A DNA stretch of 64,000 bases from RECM01 sp047921215 (GTDB lineage: Bacteria; Bacteroidota; Rhodothermia; Balneolales; Cyclonatronaceae). Under the pieces are notes generated by a model that worked only from the letters and a program-made list of their open reading frames with translations, was not told where the DNA came from and did no database searches. This document shows, piece after piece, positions 38,427 through 47,366 of this stretch; the stretch's first letter is position 1; the number at the start of each line of letters is the position of its first letter. A program made the position numbers and the translations under genes. The DNA lies in contig JBLRWO010000011.1 of NCBI GenBank assembly GCA_047921215.1, positions 37,131 through 101,130 of the forward strand, given 5' to 3'.

Positions 38427-41315
38427 ATGAAGCCGATTTATTCAATTATTACAGGATTTATTGTAAGCTGTTTCTTTGTCGTTATGGCATCGGGACAACT
38501 TGTTACCACCGACCCGGCATTTCCCACCGAAGATCAGCCGGTTGTCATAACATTCAATGCATCGGGTACCGCTCTGCAGAATACTACTGAGGATGTCTAT
38601 GCTCATACCGGCGTCATCATAAACGAAGAGGATATATCGTCCGGTAACTGGTCTTATGTAATTGCACCCTGGACATCCAATATTCCGAAAGCCCGGCTTA
38701 CATCCCTGGGCAATAACCTGTGGCAGTTATCCATACCGGACATCCGGCAATATTATGGCATTCCGTCATCCGTCGAAAGGATATATCAGATAGCACTTGT
38801 GTTCCGTACGGCCTCACGATCCGTTCAAACTGCCAATATCTACGTCGACCTGTATACGGATCCGGTTAATGTACGTTTTACCGAACCACTGGTCACCTCA
38901 TTGAATCCGCTGATTGCAGAACCGGGCAACGAGATTCAGATTCAGGCTGTCGGGAATTCACAGTTTGGCACGTTGAGCAGCATCACTCTGTTCGAAGGTG
39001 ATAATGTAGTGGCAACGATTAATGACAGCGACACCCTCACCTATATCTACAGCGTGGTTACGGCCGGCCGGGCTGATTTCAGGGTTATGGCAGAAGATCA
39101 GGGCTTTGAATCGGAAGATTCATTTTATCTGATAGTCAACCCCGATATAACCGACGCTCCGCTGCCAGCCGGAACGGCCGATGGAATCAACTACCACGAC
39201 GGCGACGATACCCGTGTTACACTGTCACTGTACGCACCATACAAGGATTTTGTTTATGTGATCGGCGATTTTAACGACTGGGAACTTGATGAACAGTATT
39301 TCATGAACAGGGATTTTATCAACCCCGACAGCGTTCGCTACTGGATTACTCTTGAGAACCTGGAACCCGGCAGGGAATATGGATATCAGTATTTCATTGA
39401 TGCCGATATTCGCATAGGAGACCCCTACACGGAAAAAGTACTGGATCCGTGGCACGACGAGGAAATCATTCAGAGAGGGGTTTACCCGGGTCTGATACCG
39501 TATCCCACCGGTAAAACCGTTCAGCCTGTGTCGGTTCTGCAAACTGCCCGTGAACCCTACCAGTGGGAGGTCACCGATTTTGAACCCCCGCATCCCGATA
39601 AACTCGTAATCTACGAACTGCTGATCCGCGATTTTCTTGCTGACCGCAGTTACAGTACCCTTGCCGATACGCTCGACTATTTGAAGACCCTCGGAATTAA
39701 TGCAATCGAACTGATGCCGGTCAACGAGTTTGAAGGCAACCTCAGCTGGGGCTATAACCCCTCATTCTTCTTTGCTCCCGATAAATATTATGGCCCGCGC
39801 GATCAGTTAAAACGTGTGGTTGATGAAGCCCACAAGCGGGGCATGGCCGTAATTCTGGATATGGTATGGAACCACTCCTTCGGGCAGTCGCCGCTGCTGC
39901 GCATGTATTTCGATAACCAGAACAACCGCCCTGCTGATGACAACCCGTGGTATATGGACCAGATTTTTCCGGATAATCCGGGCATGCAGTTCGGTTATAA
40001 ATTTGACCATGGCAGCCCGGCATTCCGACAGTTCATGAAAAGGGCGAATCTGTACTGGATTCAGGAGTATAAAATTGATGGATTCCGGTTTGACCTGACC
40101 AAAGGATTTACCACCACCATATTTCCGGGCTCCGGTAACTTCGGCAGTACATACGATCAGGAACGGGTTGACAATCTGCAGCGTGTAGCCGATGAGATAT
40201 GGGAGGTGAACCCCGATGCGTTTGTTATTCTTGAACACCTGGCCGACAATTCCGAAGAAACGGTTCTGGCCAACTACGGCATGATGCTCTGGGGCAATCT
40301 GAACCACGAGTATAACGAGGCCACTATGGGATATTCGTCGGATCTGCGATGGGGCCTGTACAAACATCGCGGATGGAATGAACCCAACCTGGTCTCCTAC
40401 ATGGAAAGCCACGATGAACAGAGGCTCATGTGGAAGAACCTGCAATTTGGCAATATCAATGAGGAAACCCAATACAACACACAGGAACTCAGCACGGCCC
40501 TGAACCGCATGAAAACAGCCGCAGGGATTTTCTTTACCCAGCCGGGTCCGAAGATGATCTGGCAGTTCGGTGAGCTTGGCTACGACTACGGCCTTGGCGA
40601 AGACGGCAGGGGTCGCACAGATGTGATGCCGTTACCCTGGAACGATTACCTGGATAACGCGAACCGGGTCAAACTCTATAAAGTCTATTCCGCTCTCATA
40701 AATCTTCGCACCGAACATCCTGTTTTTCACAGCAGAGATACCAATATCATCGATTATGAACGGCTCCGGTTCAGAAATAAGCGCCTTGTACTCTCTCACG
40801 AAACAATGGATGCCGTGGTACTGGCAAATTTTGATATCGTCGATCTGCCATTTATTCCCCGGTTTACCCGTACGGGTACCTGGTATGACTATTTTTCGGG
40901 CGAGGCCCTTGAAATAGCCGATACCGCGGCCGTTATAACACTCGGTCCCGGCGAGTTTCGCATCTTTACAACCGAACAGCTGCCAGCGCCCGAACAGGGA
41001 ATTCTTGTGAATATCGGAAGGGAAGAGGATGACCTGAACGACATACCTTCCGGCTTCGGGTTAATGCAGAATTATCCAAATCCGTTCAACCCTGCCACCA
41101 AGATCCGCTACGAACTGGCGGCTACATCCACGGTAACTCTTGAGGTATTTGATGTGCTGGGGCGCAGGGTGGCTACACTGGTTAACAGTTTACGACAGCA
41201 ACCCGGCCGGTATTCCGTACCATTCAACGGGGCTGGTTTATCGAGCGGTACCTATATTATCCGAATGCAAACCGATGGCTTCTCACAAACAGCCAAGATG
41301 ATGTTACTCAAATGA
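38427..41315 (+). CDS. GH13 alpha-amylase-family enzyme with CBM48-like domain and T9SS tail
   Basis: 962-residue secreted glycoside hydrolase. A signal peptide of about 23 residues is followed by an N-terminal beta domain (VYAHTGVIINE pattern, seen before outer-membrane amylases) and an Ig-like domain. A CBM48-like module lies near 250-340 (VYVIGDFNDWEL). The barrel has region I ILDMVWNH (about 475), region II GFRFDLTKG (about 550, nucleophile Asp), region III VILEHLAD (about 599, acid Glu) and region IV ESHDEQR (about 659). The T9SS type A tail begins NYPNPFNPATKIRYEL (about 882) and ends MMLLK. It lies 70 bp after lacI and is probably co-transcribed with it. It likely cleaves alpha-1,4-glucans at the cell surface; product profile unknown. 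Confidence 0.93.
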   Translation: MKPIYSIITGFIVSCFFVVMASGQLVTTDPAFPTEDQPVVITFNASGTALQNTTEDVYAHTGVIINEEDISSGNWSYVIAPWTSNIPKARLTSLGNNLWQLSIPDIRQYYGIPSSVERIYQIALVFRTASRSVQTANIYVDLYTDPVNVRFTEPLVTSLNPLIAEPGNEIQIQAVGNSQFGTLSSITLFEGDNVVATINDSDTLTYIYSVVTAGRADFRVMAEDQGFESEDSFYLIVNPDITDAPLPAGTADGINYHDGDDTRVTLSLYAPYKDFVYVIGDFNDWELDEQYFMNRDFINPDSVRYWITLENLEPGREYGYQYFIDADIRIGDPYTEKVLDPWHDEEIIQRGVYPGLIPYPTGKTVQPVSVLQTAREPYQWEVTDFEPPHPDKLVIYELLIRDFLADRSYSTLADTLDYLKTLGINAIELMPVNEFEGNLSWGYNPSFFFAPDKYYGPRDQLKRVVDEAHKRGMAVILDMVWNHSFGQSPLLRMYFDNQNNRPADDNPWYMDQIFPDNPGMQFGYKFDHGSPAFRQFMKRANLYWIQEYKIDGFRFDLTKGFTTTIFPGSGNFGSTYDQERVDNLQRVADEIWEVNPDAFVILEHLADNSEETVLANYGMMLWGNLNHEYNEATMGYSSDLRWGLYKHRGWNEPNLVSYMESHDEQRLMWKNLQFGNINEETQYNTQELSTALNRMKTAAGIFFTQPGPKMIWQFGELGYDYGLGEDGRGRTDVMPLPWNDYLDNANRVKLYKVYSALINLRTEHPVFHSRDTNIIDYERLRFRNKRLVLSHETMDAVVLANFDIVDLPFIPRFTRTGTWYDYFSGEALEIADTAAVITLGPGEFRIFTTEQLPAPEQGILVNIGREEDDLNDIPSGFGLMQNYPNPFNPATKIRYELAATSTVTLEVFDVLGRRVATLVNSLRQQPGRYSVPFNGAGLSSGTYIIRMQTDGFSQTAKMMLLK

Positions 41316-41400
41316 AACTCATTTAATTAAGGTGAAAACGATGGACCGGTTTCACTGCATATTCTGAAATCAAATGACTATATTCTATTTAAGTAAAAAA

Positions 41401-41414
41401 AACGGGTAACCGTT
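41401..41414. promoter_or_regulatory. Candidate LacI-type operator in the leader of the second surface gene
   Basis: AACGGGTAACCGTT pairs at six of seven positions as a palindrome. It sits 30 bp upstream of the ATG at 41444 within a leader shared with the paralogous gene at 34222 (operator-like element, AACAACAAAAAAA, AGAGGTG). Confidence 0.42.
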
Positions 41415-41443
41415 ACTAATAACAACAAAAAAAGAGGTGCAAG

Positions 41444-44400
41444 ATGACGACCAGGATACAAAAATATCTAAACCGCTGTATGGCTGTGGCTTTTGCTGCA
41501 TTCCTGCTGGCGGGGTTCGCACCCAAAGCGATGGCACAGATCGATTTGGGCGAACCGGAATGGAAAATTTTTGCCGGCGAAAATGCCTGGTTCCAGGATG
41601 CGGGTAACCGTGTGCGTGGAATCGCGTTTAACCCGGTAACCAACCACCTGCTTGTAGCATCACGCGATGGGGCAACCAATGTCACCATTCTGGATGCAAC
41701 CGACGGGTCAGTAGTTGGCAATCTGGATGTGACCGGTGTGGAAGGTGGTTCATACGGATTCGCCGTAAACCGGATATCTATTACGGAAGATGGCCAGATT
41801 TTCGTGGCAAATTTTAAAGACAGGGAACGCGACCCCAGCGAAGTTATTCGCATCTATTACTATGCTGATGAAGAGGCTGCGCCGATGGTAGTATACTCGG
41901 GTATCCCCAACCAGAAGCGGTACGGCGACAGTTTCAATGCTGCCGGAACCGGAGACGCGGTTACCCTGTACCTGTCGGGAACATTTAATGATGAGATTGC
42001 CGTATTCAGCTTCGATGGCGATGCAGCCACCCTCGACCGTTTTATTTCTGTTCCGGCTGATGCCGCAAACGGAAGTATTGTGGATAATGGCGACGGTACC
42101 GCATGGATCAACGGGCGGGATCAGGAGATCCGCAAAATCGATCTCGGTACCGGTGACATCCTGAAAACCATACCAGCCGCTGTTGCAGCTACCGGAAACG
42201 GTGAACTCGCTTTATTCGAACTGAATGGCCAGCAATTCCTGGGAACGGGTGTGATGACCGACAGTGTGTTTACCATTATCAACATCAGCAGCGAGGATAT
42301 GCCGGTTGCAGTCGGTAAAGCCTACGCTTCCGGATTTGGTGCCAATGATTTCCGTGTGGCAAACGTGGCTGTAGATCCGGTTAATAACCGGTTCTTTGGT
42401 TTGTCGACCAATGTTGCCCTGGCTGCATTTGATTATACACCGGTCGGGGAGGTAGAATTTACCGCCGTCACCTTCCGTGTAAATACGGCTACGGTCCCTG
42501 ACACGCTGCGTGGCAGCGACAATGTGTTCATACGTGGAGCATTCCGTCCGGGCGCCGAAGGCGACTGGCAGGAGGGCAGCTATTATGGTCAGGAGATCAG
42601 CTGGGGCACGACCCTGCCGATGACCAGCGCCGGCGGCGACTACTGGGAGCGTGAGCTTGTAATGGGCAAGGGCGACCAGATCCAGTGGAAGTATTTCCCG
42701 CAGTTTGCAACCGGGGCGAACACCGATTCCCCGGATGATGGCTGGGAAGCGGATCCCACGCGTACCTTTACCGTACCGGTAGACGCCGAGGGTCCGATCG
42801 TACTGGACCTGGCGTACTGGAACCGTGGCATTCCGTTTGTAGCCGAAGAGGACTCTCTTACCATGTTCTTCCGTGTGAATGTGGGCAACGATGTGGCCCT
42901 GGGCCGTTTTGATCCCGAGAACGAAGCACACCGGGTGGGTGTACGTGGAGTACCGGAGGTATTTGGTAACCCGGCCGACTGGAGCGCCACCGAGTTTTAT
43001 CTGGACGCCGAGCCGGTGCGTGGTGGCTCCGCCAACTATTTTTATTCGGGAGCCCTTCGCCTGCCGAAGGCCGATCTGCCGGCCATTACCGGTGAATTCC
43101 CCTACAAGTTTGTAGTGGAAGGAACCGCAGTATTCTGGGACGACAACCCCGGGTTCCCCGACGGAAACCGGTTTGCCCCGCTCTCGGCGGCCGACTCAAC
43201 GCTTCGCTGGGTCTTTTTCCAGAACAATGCTCCGCCTGTGGGCGAGATTGTGAGCGCCTCGCTGCAGTTTGCTGTAAACGTGGGTGTACTGGAAGGTCTG
43301 GGCTACTTCAACCGTGGTCTGGGCGATGATGTGACCATCCCGGGCGGGTTCAACGGCTGGGATACCGGTACCGCGGCCAGCTACAACAGTGCCCTGGATG
43401 TATGGACGGCGGCCTTCGACGTGACCGAGGTAGTGGGCAGCAACGTGGCCTACAAGTATTATGTGCGCTGGGACGAATCGCGCTTTGATTCCGAGAGCCC
43501 GAATTACATCCCGCGTCTGACAGCCAACAACGGCTGGGAAGAGCCGGGCATTACGGGAGGCTCGGACCGGTTGTACACCTTCACCAACGAGACGGTGCAG
43601 CAGGTCGACGACTTCGGCAGCGGGGTGGCCTTCTTCAACGGCGTGCCGGTGCAGGGCGTGATCGGTGAGACCATCAGCGGCAACGATGTGCTGACCACGC
43701 GCTTTGTGGTGGATATGACCGCGGCGCTGACCCATGAGGATCCCTTTGATCCGGACAACGATGCGTTGTATGTGATCTTCGAAACTCCGTTCTTTGGCCT
43801 GAGCCAGGGCCTGACCGTTGGCGATAACCTGGCGATCCTGGAAGAGGGCAACGAGGAGGAAGCAGCCCGCGTGCAGATGTCGCCGATAGGCGAGGACAAC
43901 CTGTGGGAGCTGGAGCTGGATGTATTGCTGCCCACGGAGAACCACATGGGCTTTGTGATCGCCTACGTGAAAGCCGATGGCGAGGTGATCTCCAATGGTG
44001 GCGGATTTGGTCCGGGCCGGCGTTACTACCGCTACATCGAGCCCCTTGATGTGTCGGATCCCGACGACATCCTGTGGCCTGACAGCGACGAGCTGGATCT
44101 GATCGTATGGCGTCCGGGTCAGGACCTTGACTTCCCGACCCCGCCGAGTTACGGTCTGACCAGCAGCATTGGTGAGAACATTCGTGAGGTAGTGAACACC
44201 TATGCGTTGTACCAGAACTACCCGAACCCGTTCAACCCGACCACCAACATCAGCTACACGGTGCCACAGAGCTCGGATGTACGCATCGATGTATTCAACG
44301 TACTGGGCCAGAGAGTGGCCACGCTGGTGAACGCTCGGATGAACGCGGGAACCCATACGGTACAGTTTGATGCGCGTTCGCTCGCCTCAGGCATGTACCT

Positions 44401-44458
44401 GTACCGCATCCAGGCCGGCGACTTCGTGTCGACGCGCCAGATGATGCTCGTGAAATAA
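41444..44458 (+). CDS. T9SS-exported multi-module surface protein, candidate glucan-binding (copy B)
   Basis: 1004 residues and a paralogue of the product of 34222. It starts MTTRIQKYLNRCMAVAFAAF, a signal peptide recognisably similar to copy A, and ends it near residue 30 (AMAQ). The N-terminal propeller-like domain (31-340) is alignable with copy A but clearly diverged (NHLLVASRDGATNVTILDAT here). From residue 342 to the end the protein and its DNA are identical to copy A: four beta-sandwich modules with the GGFNGWD motif and the T9SS type A tail ending MMLVK. The diverged N-terminal domain may set ligand choice while the shared part gives binding and anchoring (inference). It is followed by an identical terminator. 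Confidence 0.82.
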   Translation: MTTRIQKYLNRCMAVAFAAFLLAGFAPKAMAQIDLGEPEWKIFAGENAWFQDAGNRVRGIAFNPVTNHLLVASRDGATNVTILDATDGSVVGNLDVTGVEGGSYGFAVNRISITEDGQIFVANFKDRERDPSEVIRIYYYADEEAAPMVVYSGIPNQKRYGDSFNAAGTGDAVTLYLSGTFNDEIAVFSFDGDAATLDRFISVPADAANGSIVDNGDGTAWINGRDQEIRKIDLGTGDILKTIPAAVAATGNGELALFELNGQQFLGTGVMTDSVFTIINISSEDMPVAVGKAYASGFGANDFRVANVAVDPVNNRFFGLSTNVALAAFDYTPVGEVEFTAVTFRVNTATVPDTLRGSDNVFIRGAFRPGAEGDWQEGSYYGQEISWGTTLPMTSAGGDYWERELVMGKGDQIQWKYFPQFATGANTDSPDDGWEADPTRTFTVPVDAEGPIVLDLAYWNRGIPFVAEEDSLTMFFRVNVGNDVALGRFDPENEAHRVGVRGVPEVFGNPADWSATEFYLDAEPVRGGSANYFYSGALRLPKADLPAITGEFPYKFVVEGTAVFWDDNPGFPDGNRFAPLSAADSTLRWVFFQNNAPPVGEIVSASLQFAVNVGVLEGLGYFNRGLGDDVTIPGGFNGWDTGTAASYNSALDVWTAAFDVTEVVGSNVAYKYYVRWDESRFDSESPNYIPRLTANNGWEEPGITGGSDRLYTFTNETVQQVDDFGSGVAFFNGVPVQGVIGETISGNDVLTTRFVVDMTAALTHEDPFDPDNDALYVIFETPFFGLSQGLTVGDNLAILEEGNEEEAARVQMSPIGEDNLWELELDVLLPTENHMGFVIAYVKADGEVISNGGGFGPGRRYYRYIEPLDVSDPDDILWPDSDELDLIVWRPGQDLDFPTPPSYGLTSSIGENIREVVNTYALYQNYPNPFNPTTNISYTVPQSSDVRIDVFNVLGQRVATLVNARMNAGTHTVQFDARSLASGMYLYRIQAGDFVSTRQMMLVK

Positions 44459-44506
44459 ACAGGAACCTTCAATCCAAAAGGGCCCGGCACCAGTCGGGCC
44501 CTTTTT
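42465..44506. repeat. 2,042-bp perfect direct repeat, copy B
   Basis: Second copy of 35279-37320. After the terminator T-tract the sequences part (A at 37321, T at 44507). Both strands' open frames agree fully between copies. Confidence 0.95.
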
Positions 44507-44509
44507 TTT
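44477..44509 (+). terminator. Rho-independent terminator after surface protein B
   Basis: The same perfect 10-bp GC-rich stem and GCACCAGT loop as at 37291, here followed by eight T residues. Confidence 0.94.
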
Positions 44510-44676
44510 AAGCATGCAATAGCCTTTTCTTTCTGCTTACCGGTTCTGTTAAATGTTGATTAAATCCGGCTAATGAATGTCCGGTATAATTTTTACTTTA
44601 CCGGATCTGAGGGTTATATCCGCTATCCATAATCCACTTAGCGGTATCCAGAATTCAGAATCCAGAATCCAGATAA

Positions 44677-46563
44677 ATGAAGCATCCCGGGTTTTTTCTG
44701 ATTTTTTTATTGACAGGTCTGACACTCTTTTCATCTGAGCTGTATGAGCAACAGGATTCAGATCAGGCTGTTTTAGCCAGTGAAAATGACTTCCTTGCAA
44801 ATCTGATTCAAGCTGACACACTGCGGAGTGGTTCCAATGTGCCTGAATGGGCGCAGGGAATTATCTGGTATCAGATCTTTCCCGAACGGTTTCACAACGG
44901 AGATCCGTCAAATGATCCTGCAGCTGCCCGGATAAATGCCCCGGATGACTGGGATATTACACCATGGACCGGCGACTGGTACCAGCGGGCACATTGGGAA
45001 CAGCGTATCGGGCCCCGGTTTTACGATCATGTGAGAATGCGCCGCTATGGTGGTGATATTCAGGGGGTAATCGATAAACTGGATTACCTGCAAAATCTGG
45101 GCATTAAAGGTATCTATTTCAATCCGGTTTTTGACGCTGTGTCACTACATAAGTACGATGCAAGTTACTACCATCATATTGACCGCCACTTCGGGCCTGA
45201 TCCGGAGGGCGATCTTGAGATCATGCTACAGGAAGATCCCGCCGATCCCTCAACCTGGCAGTGGACCTCAGCCGACCAGCTGTTCCTGAAATTGATAGAG
45301 GAGGCCCGAAAACGCGACATCAGAGTTATAATCGATGGAGTCTGGAACCACACTGGCCGTGATTTCTGGGCGTTCAGGGATATCCGGGAAAAAGGGGAGG
45401 CATCTGTATTCAGGGACTGGTACAAAATTACCGGCTTCAGCGATGCTTACAGCGACGGATTTGACTATGAGGGCTGGTGGGGTTATAAGGGTTTGCCTGA
45501 ATTCTCTGAAACAGACGATAATCTGCATCCCGAAGTAAAGGAGCACATTTTCCATGTGACACACCGGTGGATGGCCCCCGACGGGGATCCTGACCGCGGC
45601 GTTGACGGATGGAGGCTGGATGTTGCTGAGGAAATTGGTCTTGAATTCTGGCGCGAATGGCATGAACTAGTCAGGCAGATTAATCCGCAAGCATTAACAG
45701 TGGCGGAAATCTGGACCGATGCTGCGCGTGATTACGTTAGAGACGATCTTTTCGGTATTGTCATGAACTACCGCTGGGCATACGCAGTGCACGACTATTT
45801 TATCAACCCCGGTATCAGTGCACGTGAATTTGACCGGCGCCTGAAAAGTCTCAGAGACGATTTTTCCAATCCCGTTAACAATGCCATGCAGAATCTGATG
45901 GACAGCCACGATACCGAACGTCTGGCGAGCATGGTAGTGAACGCCGATCGCGATTACAAGGAGAACAGCAAGATTGAACACATCGACAACACCTATGATG
46001 TGAGCAGCCCCGACGAGGATGAATGGAATACGGTTAAACTGATTGCTCTTTTTCAGTATATGTACAAGGGCTCGCCCATGGTCTACTACGGTACCGAGGC
46101 AGGTATGTGGGGTGCCGACGATCCCGACGACCGTAAACCGATGCCGTGGCCTGATATGCAGTTCGATGATGAGATGAACCACCCGTGGTCACGTGTCAGA
46201 AACAGGGACCCGGTCGGATTTAACCAAGAGTTGCATGAGTACTACAGCAGGCTCGGTTACGTCCGTAACAACTATCCGGTTATTCAGCACGGAGATTACA
46301 CTACGTTGTATGCACCGGGAAGGGAACGGGTACTGGCCTTTGCCCGGCACGATTATGATGATAATTTGGTGGTCATCATTCTGAACAGTGAAAAAGATGC
46401 GAGAACCATTGAATTTAAGTCAGACCTTCTCGCCGGTTACCATGAGGTTATATTCACCGACCTGCTTACAGGTGAAACGGTGAACGTGTTACCAGGCGGT
46501 CGGTTACAGACAACAATTGCCCCCAACAGCGGGCTTGTTCTGGTTAACGATCCCGGCCAGTGA
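44677..46563 (+). CDS. Secreted GH13 alpha-amylase / neopullulanase-like enzyme
   Basis: 628-residue glycoside hydrolase with a short signal peptide (FFLIFLLTGLTLFSS). The barrel opens IIWYQIFPERFHNGDPSND, typical of the cyclomaltodextrinase/neopullulanase/alpha-amylase group, though the extra N-terminal dimerisation domain of those enzymes is absent. Region I VIIDGVWNHTG (about 216), region II GWRLDVAEE (about 311, nucleophile Asp), region III LTVAEIWTD (about 341, acid Glu) and region IV MDSHDTERL (about 407) are all intact. A beta C-domain ends the chain; there is no T9SS tail, so it is probably periplasmic and acts on imported oligosaccharides (inference). Just upstream, 44646-44668 holds short tandem CAGAATC-type repeats. 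Confidence 0.93.
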   Translation: MKHPGFFLIFLLTGLTLFSSELYEQQDSDQAVLASENDFLANLIQADTLRSGSNVPEWAQGIIWYQIFPERFHNGDPSNDPAAARINAPDDWDITPWTGDWYQRAHWEQRIGPRFYDHVRMRRYGGDIQGVIDKLDYLQNLGIKGIYFNPVFDAVSLHKYDASYYHHIDRHFGPDPEGDLEIMLQEDPADPSTWQWTSADQLFLKLIEEARKRDIRVIIDGVWNHTGRDFWAFRDIREKGEASVFRDWYKITGFSDAYSDGFDYEGWWGYKGLPEFSETDDNLHPEVKEHIFHVTHRWMAPDGDPDRGVDGWRLDVAEEIGLEFWREWHELVRQINPQALTVAEIWTDAARDYVRDDLFGIVMNYRWAYAVHDYFINPGISAREFDRRLKSLRDDFSNPVNNAMQNLMDSHDTERLASMVVNADRDYKENSKIEHIDNTYDVSSPDEDEWNTVKLIALFQYMYKGSPMVYYGTEAGMWGADDPDDRKPMPWPDMQFDDEMNHPWSRVRNRDPVGFNQELHEYYSRLGYVRNNYPVIQHGDYTTLYAPGRERVLAFARHDYDDNLVVIILNSEKDARTIEFKSDLLAGYHEVIFTDLLTGETVNVLPGGRLQTTIAPNSGLVLVNDPGQ

Positions 46564-46675
46564 TCTGCAGAATACAGCGTCGGATTAATTCAGTTTATCA
46601 GGATTTCGCAGCAACAGCAGGAGGTGTATATTGCCGGTGTAACAACATGGATATCGTTCTTTAATCGAGTGCCTT

Positions 46676-47206
46676 ATGCGTTTAGATCCAAAGTACTTCA
46701 ACCGGTTCATCCTGGTGATTGCATTCCTGTGCGTGATTGCAATCATCTATTTCAATTTCTATTACCAGCAGCGGCAGCTGGTCCTGATCGATGAAAGAAT
46801 CGCTGATGGATCGGTGTTGGCAGAGACCGATTTCCAGCGGCTTGGCCGGGAGGGGTCGGTTAATCTGATAGAACTTTCCGGTGAAAAAAAAATGATCATC
46901 TTCTGGGCGCCATGGTCAGAAAGAGCGGTGGAACTGGCCGGCCTGCTTGATGATGAACTGCAGAATACGCCAGTGACTGTGGTATCAGCTGTGGTCCGCG
47001 ATACACCGGATGCAGTTCAAAACCTTGGGCTGATGACCATGGAGAATGTACACCATGTTGATGGTACACAAGTATATAACGATTTCAGAATTCCGGGTAT
47101 TCCGGCCATATTTGTTTTCGATTCAGCCAACCGGATGATCCACTACAAGATCGGATACAGAGAAAGCCGCGACTATGACGAGCTCACCGCTGTTCTGAGA
47201 CAGTAA
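46676..47206 (+). CDS. Membrane-anchored thioredoxin-fold (TlpA/AhpC-like) protein lacking CXXC
   Basis: 176 residues: one N-terminal membrane helix (FILVIAFLCVIAIIYFNFYY, 11-30), then a thioredoxin-like domain exposed outside the cytoplasm. The strand-helix segment MIIFWAPWSERAVELAGLL corresponds to the WCxxC active site, but both cysteines are replaced (WSER). There are no cysteines in the domain, so it cannot do disulfide chemistry. The cis-Pro loop is present (FRIPGIPAIFVFD). It is probably a binding or chaperone version of a TlpA-type protein. It lies between two GH13 genes with its own 112-bp upstream gap. Confidence 0.82.
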   Translation: MRLDPKYFNRFILVIAFLCVIAIIYFNFYYQQRQLVLIDERIADGSVLAETDFQRLGREGSVNLIELSGEKKMIIFWAPWSERAVELAGLLDDELQNTPVTVVSAVVRDTPDAVQNLGLMTMENVHHVDGTQVYNDFRIPGIPAIFVFDSANRMIHYKIGYRESRDYDELTAVLRQ

Positions 47207-47275
47207 CCGTTTATTACTGGGTGATTTTACCGTTCCAAACGCCCCGCACGTATCCAATAGACGCCGCATTTTGCC

Positions 47276-47366
47276 GGTTGCTAACATCCGTAGCGATCAT
47301 CTGTTGCAATCATCGGTTAAGATCAACTGTTGTGAACATCCGTAGCGATCATCGGTTACGATCATC
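47276..47366. repeat. Seven 13-bp tandem repeats at the 3' end of an amylase gene
   Basis: Seven contiguous units of exactly 13 bp with plus-strand consensus close to GGTTRCGATCATC (units at 47276, 47289, 47302, 47315, 47328, 47341, 47354). The last covers the stop codon of the minus-strand amylase gene, and a 16-bp related unit (47367-47382) lies in its final codons. Units 47289 and 47341 are identical. Confidence 0.88.

Noticed and set aside
43196..44356. Long antisense open frame (386 codons) inside surface protein B, with an identical one at 36010-37170
   Set aside because: It is opposite a well-supported gene with signal peptide and sorting tail. The frame is open because of G/C-rich third positions, and its product has no recognisable features.
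44580..44643. Small inverted repeats after the second surface gene as extra terminators
   Set aside because: Stems of 6-7 bp without T-tracts, with a strong terminator already present at 44477.
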